Shown: positions 59,141 to 64,000 of the stretch, in pieces
Layout: every line of letters starts with the position of its first letter
Position numbering within the stretch: position 1 is the first letter of the stretch
Position numbers and translations under genes: made by a program
From: Frateuria_A sp049727805
Lineage (GTDB): Bacteria > Pseudomonadota > Gammaproteobacteria > Xanthomonadales > Rhodanobacteraceae
Length of the DNA stretch: 64,000 nucleotides
Direction of reading: 5' to 3'
NCBI RefSeq assembly: GCF_049727805.1
Contig: NZ_JBCNYA010000023.1
Location: 5,226 to 69,225 of the forward strand
The notes under the pieces: generated by a model
Told to the model about the DNA's origin: nothing
The model's input: only the letters and a program-made list of their open reading frames with translations
Databases searched by the model: none

Positions 59141-59956
59141 TTAGCGGCCACGCAGCACCTCACCGAAGAAGCGCAGCACGCCCTCCAGCGTGGCGCTCCA
59201 GTAGGGCCAGTCGTGTCCGCCCTCGCCCTCGACGTAGCGATGCGAGATGCCGGCTTCGAGCAGCGCACCGTGCAGTCCACGATTGGCGTCGATGTAGGGA
59301 TCGTCGCGGCCGCAGTCGATGCGGATCGGCGGCAGCGGGGCGCGTGCGCCGGTCAGCGCCGCGAGCACGCTGCGGTCGGCGGGCGAGGCGCTCCAACCGG
59401 CGCGGTCTTCCTCGATCAATCGCTCGAATTGCGAGGCATCGGTAATCGCCGACAACGCGGCGGCGGCGGCGATCCGCGTCGGATGCTTGCCGGCCAGGCG
59501 CAGGGAGCCGAAGCCGCCCATGCTCAGGCCCGCCACCAGCAGCGGCGAGCGGTGCGTGCATCCTTCGACCACCTCGCGTGCCAGCGCCGGCATCTCGTCG
59601 AGGATCCAGCGTTCGGCGTCCGTGCCCGCCTGTTGCACGTAACCGGAACCGTCGCCCCAGAGCCCATCCGAAGGCATCAGCAAGGCGACCGGCGGCAGCA
59701 CGCCTTGGTCGACCAGCCGCGCGGTCGTCAGGTGGGCCCGGCCCTTCAATGCCCACGCCCAGTGCGAGCCGAACACGCCGTGCAGCAGCACGACGATCGG
59801 GAGGTCGTCCAGGCCCCGCGCGGCCGGGGGGACGAACAGCGTGACGTCGGCGCGCCGCCCGAGCGCACGGCTCTTCACGGTGACGAACTCCAGCCCGGCG
59901 GCGGCCACCGCCGGATCGGACCGCTCGAGGGTGCGGAAGGGCGAATCGTCCTTCAT
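59141..59956 (-). CDS. Esterase D/FrmB-like hydrolase
   Basis: 271 residues, alpha/beta-hydrolase. Nucleophile serine in LLVAGLSMGGFGSLRLAG, aspartate in IRIDCGRDDPYID and histidine in VEGEGGHDWPYW. No signal peptide. The family includes S-formylglutathione hydrolases and acyl sugar or siderophore esterases. It overlaps the alcohol dehydrogenase by 4 bases and is 42 bases from the amylase. Confidence 0.88.
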   Translation of the reverse strand: MKDDSPFRTLERSDPAVAAAGLEFVTVKSRALGRRADVTLFVPPAARGLDDLPIVVLLHGVFGSHWAWALKGRAHLTTARLVDQGVLPPVALLMPSDGLWGDGSGYVQQAGTDAERWILDEMPALAREVVEGCTHRSPLLVAGLSMGGFGSLRLAGKHPTRIAAAAALSAITDASQFERLIEEDRAGWSASPADRSVLAALTGARAPLPPIRIDCGRDDPYIDANRGLHGALLEAGISHRYVEGEGGHDWPYWSATLEGVLRFFGEVLRGR

Positions 59957-61068
59957 GCGACGAGCAACACGCCCTTGGTGCTGCGGCCGTCCAGCATGTC
60001 CACGAAGGCGCGGTCCAGCGATTCCAGCCGATAGCGGTGGCTGACCAGCGAGGCCAGTTCCAGCAGGCCCTGGGCGTGCCAGTCGTACAGTCGCGGGAAG
60101 TCGCGGCTGGGCACGCAGCCGCCGTAGAGCGGTGCCATGTAGCGCTTGTTCCAGAACAGGTCCGTCAACGGCAGCGTGGCGGGGCCGTGCGCGCCGCTCA
60201 CCTGCAGTGCGTTGCCGCCGTTGCGGACCAGTTGCAGCGGAAGGAACGCCAGTTCGGGCCGTCCGGTGGCCTCGAAGGCGTGGTCGGCGCCGCGCCCGCC
60301 AGTCAGTTCGCGCACCTCGGCGAGCAGGCGGACGTGGTCCGCATCGCCATCGGTCGACAACACATGGGTGGCGCCCAGTCGGACCGCGAGGTCGAGCCGA
60401 GCCGGCACGCGATCGATCGCGATGATCGTGCCGGCGCCGGCGATTCGCGCGCCCTGGATCACGTTCAGGCCCACGCCGCCACAGCCCAGCACGGCGACCG
60501 CATCGCCCGGCAGCACGTTCGCGACGTTGATCGCCGAGCCGACGCCGGTCATTACGGCACAGCCGAGGATGCAGGCCAGTTCCAGCGGGAGGTTCGGCGG
60601 CAGCGGCGTCACCGCTTCGGCGCGCACCAGCGCATGGCTGGCGAAGGTGCCGAGGTGGAACGCGCGATCGACCGGCCGGCCGCGCCAGCGCGTGCCGCCC
60701 GGATGCGCGCGGCTGTCGCCCAGCCGGGGCACGTCCAGCTCGTGCGTGCGCTCGCACAGGGGATCGGCGCCGCGCGCGCACTGGAAGCAATTGCCGCAGG
60801 GAATCGCCCAGTTGAGCAGCACCGGTTGCCCGACGACGAAACCCTCCACGCCTTCGCCGGTGGCTTCGACGTGGCCGGCGCCTTCGTGGCCCATGACCAG
60901 CGGCCCGGGCCAGCACAGCGAGGCGTGGTCGGTGTGGCAGACGCCCGCGGCGGCGATGGCCACGCGCACCTCGCCAGGACCCGGCGGGTCGACCTCGATC
61001 GTGTCGACCACGAAGCGGCCCTCGCCATCGGCGATCACGGCCGGACCGGTGACGGTCGCACTGCTCAT
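59953..61068 (-). CDS. Zinc-dependent alcohol dehydrogenase (class III-like)
   Basis: 371 residues. Catalytic zinc ligands in AAGVCHTDHASL and GHEGAGHVE; structural zinc in CGNCFQCARGADPLC; Rossmann loop AVLGCGGVGLNVIQGARIAGA. It resembles class III and NDMA-type alcohol dehydrogenases. ATG 61068 starts inside the ATGA overlap with PhyH. Together with the esterase it could oxidise an aldehyde or alcohol released from a sugar conjugate; the substrate is unknown. Confidence 0.9.
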   Translation of the reverse strand: MSSATVTGPAVIADGEGRFVVDTIEVDPPGPGEVRVAIAAAGVCHTDHASLCWPGPLVMGHEGAGHVEATGEGVEGFVVGQPVLLNWAIPCGNCFQCARGADPLCERTHELDVPRLGDSRAHPGGTRWRGRPVDRAFHLGTFASHALVRAEAVTPLPPNLPLELACILGCAVMTGVGSAINVANVLPGDAVAVLGCGGVGLNVIQGARIAGAGTIIAIDRVPARLDLAVRLGATHVLSTDGDADHVRLLAEVRELTGGRGADHAFEATGRPELAFLPLQLVRNGGNALQVSGAHGPATLPLTDLFWNKRYMAPLYGGCVPSRDFPRLYDWHAQGLLELASLVSHRYRLESLDRAFVDMLDGRSTKGVLLVA

Positions 61069-61877
61069 GGCGCGGGTTCGAACAGCACCGGGTTCTTCGG
61101 CGTGTCGATCACCTGGCCGGGCACGGCGCCGGGGCACCAGCGTTCCCAGTCGGCGCGCTGCATGTGGTTCTCCGGCGCCTTCAGCCGCATGTCGCGATCC
61201 ATGTAGATCACCGTCATCACCGAGCGCGGGCGGTCCGAGCGGTTGGGGCCGGCGCGGTGGAACGTCCAGCCCAGGTGGAAGCTCACCTCGCCCAGCGCGA
61301 ACGGCTCATCCACCACGCGGAAGCCCTGCGCTTCCATGTTCGCGGTGATCGCCCGCTCGCTCTCGTCGGAAATGCCCAGGTCGCGGCCGAACTCCACCGA
61401 CTGGCTGCCGGCGTAGAAGGCCAGCGGGCCCATCTCCTGCGGCACCGCCTGCAGCGGTACCCACGCGGTGATCGTGCGGTCGCTGGCCAGCGGCCAGTAG
61501 TACTGGTCGGCGTGCGAGGGAGTGATCCCGCCGTTGGGTTCCTTGTACAGCGACTGGTCGTGGTAGAGCCGCACGCCTTCGACCTGGAGCAGTGCCGCGG
61601 CGAGCCCGGCGAGGCGGCGGCCGAAGACGAATTCGCGCACGGTGTCGCTTTCCTCCCACAGGTTCATCACCTGCAGGAAGGCGCGGTCGTAGGTGCTGCG
61701 CTGCTCCAGCGGCAGGGTCTGGGTGTTGAGCGCGATGGTCAGCCGGGTGATCTCGGCGCCGTAGTGCATGAGCTCGTCCGCGCTGAAGACATCCTTGAGT
61801 CGGATGAAGCCGTCGCGGCGGAAGTCGGCCCGTTGGCGTTCGGACAGCGGGTAGGGGCGGGCGAGGTCGATCGTCAT
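61065..61877 (-). CDS. Phytanoyl-CoA dioxygenase (PhyH) family protein
   Basis: 270 residues. The Fe(II) facial triad is visible as SHADQYYWPL (His-x-Asp) and the distal histidine of WTFHRAGPNRSD followed by the 2-oxoglutarate arginine (DRPRSVMTVIYMD). PhyH proteins hydroxylate unactivated carbons of varied small molecules. ATG 61877 is preferred; the frame is open to 61937. First of three genes joined by 4-base overlaps. Confidence 0.9.
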   Translation of the reverse strand: MTIDLARPYPLSERQRADFRRDGFIRLKDVFSADELMHYGAEITRLTIALNTQTLPLEQRSTYDRAFLQVMNLWEESDTVREFVFGRRLAGLAAALLQVEGVRLYHDQSLYKEPNGGITPSHADQYYWPLASDRTITAWVPLQAVPQEMGPLAFYAGSQSVEFGRDLGISDESERAITANMEAQGFRVVDEPFALGEVSFHLGWTFHRAGPNRSDRPRSVMTVIYMDRDMRLKAPENHMQRADWERWCPGAVPGQVIDTPKNPVLFEPAP

Positions 61878-62009
61878 GCGGGGCTGAAGTCCGTGCGGGT
61901 TCCGGTCCATGGTAGGAACGGTGCCGCAGCATGGCATCGGCGAGGCTTGTCCAGCCGGCGGCCCGGACTATCGGATTCATGACCTGCCCGGGTCCGCTCC
62001 GGACGAGGC

Positions 62010-63494
62010 TCAGGCGACCGGCGCGGGTGCCGGCGCCGTGGCGCCCTGCACGCGCAGCGTGCACAGGCCGGCAAGGAACAGGCTCGCGCCGCCCAGCGCC
62101 AGCGCCCAGATCGGCTGCCCGTGGAAGAAGCGCCTGAGCAACTGGCCCAATACGCTGGCGGCGACCAGTTGCGGGATGACGATGAAGAAATTGAAGATGC
62201 CCATGTACACGCCCATCTTCGCCGGCGGCAGGTTGTCCGAGAGCATCGCGTAGGGCAGCGACAGGATCGATGCCCAGGCGAAACCCACCCCGACCATCGG
62301 CAGCAGCAGCCAGTGCGGGTCGCGGATCAGCAGGAACGACAAGAGTCCCGCGCCGCCCAGCCAGAGGTTCACCAGATGGGCGGCGCGCAGTCCCCACCAG
62401 CGCACCATCGAAGGGATGGCCAGCGCAGCCAGCGCGGCGAAGCCGTTGTAGGCGGCGAACAGCACGCCCACCCAGTTGGCACCGTCGTTGTAGGCGGCCG
62501 ATTGCGGATCGATGTTGCCGAAATGCACCTGCGCCACCGCGGCGGTCGCGTAGATCCACATCGCGAACAGCGCGAACCAGGAGAACAACTGCAGCCAGGC
62601 GAGCCGGCGCATCGCCTGCGGCATCGTGCGCACGTCGGCCAGTACCTGCGCGAGCACGCCGCGGCTGCGCGTGCGGGCCAGCCAGAGCAGGGACAGGCCA
62701 TAGGCGGCCAGTCCCGCGGCCAGCAGGTACATCTCCGGCTGCAGGCCCCACCACCGGATCAACGCCGCCCCGGCGACACCGGTGAACAGCCACGTTGTTC
62801 CGGTACGCGCGGCGCCGGCGCTGGCCGCCGCCGGAATGGCGGCGGGTGCGGCGAGGTCCGTGCCGAGCGCTTCGGGCGGATATTCGCGCGTGCTCGCCAC
62901 GGTCCAGCCGACTGCGCCCAGCAGCACGATGCCGCCGGCGTAGAAGGCGAACTTGACCGTGTCGGGAATGGCGCCGGCAGGCGCGGTGTTGTCCACGCCG
63001 AACCGAGCCAGCAGCCACGGCATCGCCGAGGCGACCACCGCACCGATGCCGATGAAGAAACTCTGCATGGCGAACCCGAGCGGGCGCTGGCGCGGCGGCA
63101 ACTGGTCGCCGACGAAGGCGCGGAACGGCTCCATCGACACGTTGATCGAGGCGTCCATCAGCCACAGCAGGGCCGCCGCGGTCCATAGTGTCGGTGCGTT
63201 CGGCATCCACAGCAGCGACAGGGCAGCAAGCAGCGCGCCGGCGAGAAAGTAGGGGCGGCGCCGTCCCAGCCGCGTCCAGGTGCGGTCGGAGCAGTAGCCG
63301 ACGATCGGTTGCACCAGCAGCCCGGTGACCGGCGCGGCGACCCACAGCAGCGGGATGCGGTCCAGCGAGGCGCCCAGCGTCTGGAAGATCCGACTCACCT
63401 GCGCGGTCTGCAGCGCGAAGCCGAACTGGATGCCCAGGAAGCCGAAGCACATGTTCCAGATCTGCCAGAACGACAGGGCGGGTTGATTCCTCAT
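62010..63494 (-). CDS. MFS sugar/H+ symporter (SUC/SLC45-like)
   Basis: 494 residues, twelve hydrophobic helices. The loop CSDRTWTRLGRRRPYFLAGA between helices 2 and 3 is typical of sucrose/maltose-type symporters (GPH/SLC45). ATG 63494 starts MRNQPALSFWQIWNMCFGFL, the family N-terminus. A LacI-type palindrome lies 117 bases upstream. It probably imports a disaccharide or maltooligosaccharide produced by the exported amylase. Confidence 0.9.
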   Translation of the reverse strand: MRNQPALSFWQIWNMCFGFLGIQFGFALQTAQVSRIFQTLGASLDRIPLLWVAAPVTGLLVQPIVGYCSDRTWTRLGRRRPYFLAGALLAALSLLWMPNAPTLWTAAALLWLMDASINVSMEPFRAFVGDQLPPRQRPLGFAMQSFFIGIGAVVASAMPWLLARFGVDNTAPAGAIPDTVKFAFYAGGIVLLGAVGWTVASTREYPPEALGTDLAAPAAIPAAASAGAARTGTTWLFTGVAGAALIRWWGLQPEMYLLAAGLAAYGLSLLWLARTRSRGVLAQVLADVRTMPQAMRRLAWLQLFSWFALFAMWIYATAAVAQVHFGNIDPQSAAYNDGANWVGVLFAAYNGFAALAALAIPSMVRWWGLRAAHLVNLWLGGAGLLSFLLIRDPHWLLLPMVGVGFAWASILSLPYAMLSDNLPPAKMGVYMGIFNFFIVIPQLVAASVLGQLLRRFFHGQPIWALALGGASLFLAGLCTLRVQGATAPAPAPVA

Positions 63495-63610
63495 GGCACT
63501 CGTCGTCGGCAGCGGGAAGGGGGCGGCGGGGCGTGCGGTCGCGCGACACGCAGGCTTCGCGCGCCGCTCCGTCGTCGGCGAAGGTAACCCGACCGCGAGG
63601 CAGTCGTTGC

Positions 63611-63626
63611 CTGCATACGTATGCAG
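63611..63626. promoter_or_regulatory. LacI-type operator palindrome
   Basis: CTGCATACGTATGCAG, perfect 16-base palindrome with central CG, as in LacI-family operators. It lies in the gap before the MFS gene. No LacI gene is in the window. Confidence 0.65.
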
Positions 63627-63652
63627 CGGGAACGGCAGACGGCTTGCGGGCG

Positions 63653-64000
63653 TCAACCGCCCGGCAGGAACCGCAGGCCTGCGAGCGCCTCGCCCAGCCG
63701 CCGCCGCGCGTCGTCCTGCGCGAAGGGCGGCTTGGCCGGCGGGTCGTAGACCTCCGGACGCGTGCCGGTGATCACCAGGTCGATGGCGTAGCAGCGGCCG
63801 GCGTGGACCGCGCGATACGCGTCCACATTCAGGTAGTGGCTCATCGCCGCGTCCGCGGCATGGAAGCGGGTGAACGGTACGCCCGCGAGCGTGACCTGCG
63901 AGGCCTGGGCGGGGACGCCGCTGGACGGCACGTCCAGGCAATGCGCCTTCGCGTCGGCATCGTCGCCGATGCCGACGCGCAACTCGGCGGCAGTAATTTT
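63653..64000 (-). CDS. C-terminal part of an unrecognised protein (cut by window edge)
   Basis: 115 residues are visible; the frame stays open to the end of the window, so the start is missing. It contains AAMSHYLNVDAYRAVHAGRC and AIDLVITGTRPEVYDPPAKP. No family recognised. The order suggests a gene upstream of the sugar symporter, read in the same direction, with the LacI-type palindrome in the gap. Confidence 0.6.
   Translation of the reverse strand, partial: KITAAELRVGIGDDADAKAHCLDVPSSGVPAQASQVTLAGVPFTRFHAADAAMSHYLNVDAYRAVHAGRCYAIDLVITGTRPEVYDPPAKPPFAQDDARRRLGEALAGLRFLPGG

Noticed and set aside
57332..60034. Plus-strand open frame of 900 codons, the longest in the window
   Set aside because: Antisense to the AraC, amylase and esterase genes, all of which have complete active sites. 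It arises from GC-rich codon bias.
59957..60916. N-terminal extension of the esterase frame up to 60916
   Set aside because: It lies within the alcohol dehydrogenase gene in another frame; the ATG at 59956 starts the esterase and overlaps the dehydrogenase stop by 4 bases.
61914..61921. GTAGGAAC upstream of the PhyH gene as another repeat copy
   Set aside because: Only the 8-mer matches and no palindrome is present; this can occur by chance.

Overview
The window is a 64 kb piece of a high-GC gammaproteobacterial chromosome. Gene content, protein signatures and order (gcvR-bcp opposite dapA-lipoprotein; aroC-dehydrogenase-asd-fimV-truA-trpF-trpBA-accD; zur next to a MerC-like gene and a CDF transporter; many genes joined by ATGA overlaps) point to the Xanthomonadales, most likely the Rhodanobacteraceae (Rhodanobacter, Dyella or Luteibacter relatives). 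No replication, conjugation, phage or insertion-sequence genes were seen, so most of it reads as core chromosome.

Layout. 1-5.3 kb: a cut-off GNAT acetyltransferase, a PIN-PhoH ATPase, bcp, gcvR, dapA with a BamC-like lipoprotein, and fdxA. 5.5 kb: tRNA-Glu(CTC). 5.7-9.5 kb: pcnB, folK, panB, panC. 9.6-16.5 kb: a DUF2147 protein, mrp, an FMN reductase, dcd, a lipoprotein, a HIT-like protein, a dienelactone hydrolase, rimO and a DUF3025 protein. 16.6-23.3 kb: a DUF202 membrane protein, greB, a HerA-like ATPase, an MltD-like transglycosylase, psd and an FG-GAP/VCBS protein. 23.4-36.6 kb: prmB, a RimJ-like acetyltransferase, aroC, a 2-hydroxyacid dehydrogenase, asd, fimV, truA, trpF, a LysR regulator, trpB, trpA and accD. 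36.6-41.3 kb: a DnaA-box-rich gap, PAP2, a GT4 glycosyltransferase, small secreted proteins and gltX. 41.4-44.4 kb: an accessory effector/immunity-like pair. 44.5-48.4 kb: zur, MerC-like, CDF transporter, ribosomal protein bTHX, hemerythrin and an isochorismatase. 48.4-54.2 kb: hutI, a ClC transporter, a GNAT-nitrilase fusion and hutF. 54.3-57.5 kb: two regulators around an aldo/keto reductase. 57.5-64 kb: a leftward sugar cluster (MFS symporter, PhyH oxygenase, zinc alcohol dehydrogenase, esterase, secreted GH13 amylase) behind a LacI-type palindrome.

How the parts fit. Housekeeping groups are clear: folate and pantothenate (folK, panBC), aspartate-family amino acids (dapA, asd), tryptophan (trpF, trpBA with a divergent LysR gene), fatty acid and phospholipid synthesis (accD, psd), zinc balance (zur and neighbours) and the five-step histidine route (hutI, hutF). 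The most interesting item is the pair at 41436-44416. A small cytoplasmic protein overlaps by 4 bp an 848-residue protein whose N-terminal third can be matched by eye to the CD38/ADP-ribosyl-cyclase NADase core, and whose C-terminal half resembles the XVIPCD secretion signal of Xanthomonas type IV secretion killing effectors. Its N-terminal part is less GC-rich than its surroundings, and no secretion machinery lies in the window. Other notable signals are a duplicated three-box DnaA-like array after accD, REP-like palindromes headed by GTAG (two of which supply the stop codon of a gene), a Zur-box-like sequence over the MerC-like promoter, and perfect palindromes upstream of the sugar cluster and of a LysR gene.
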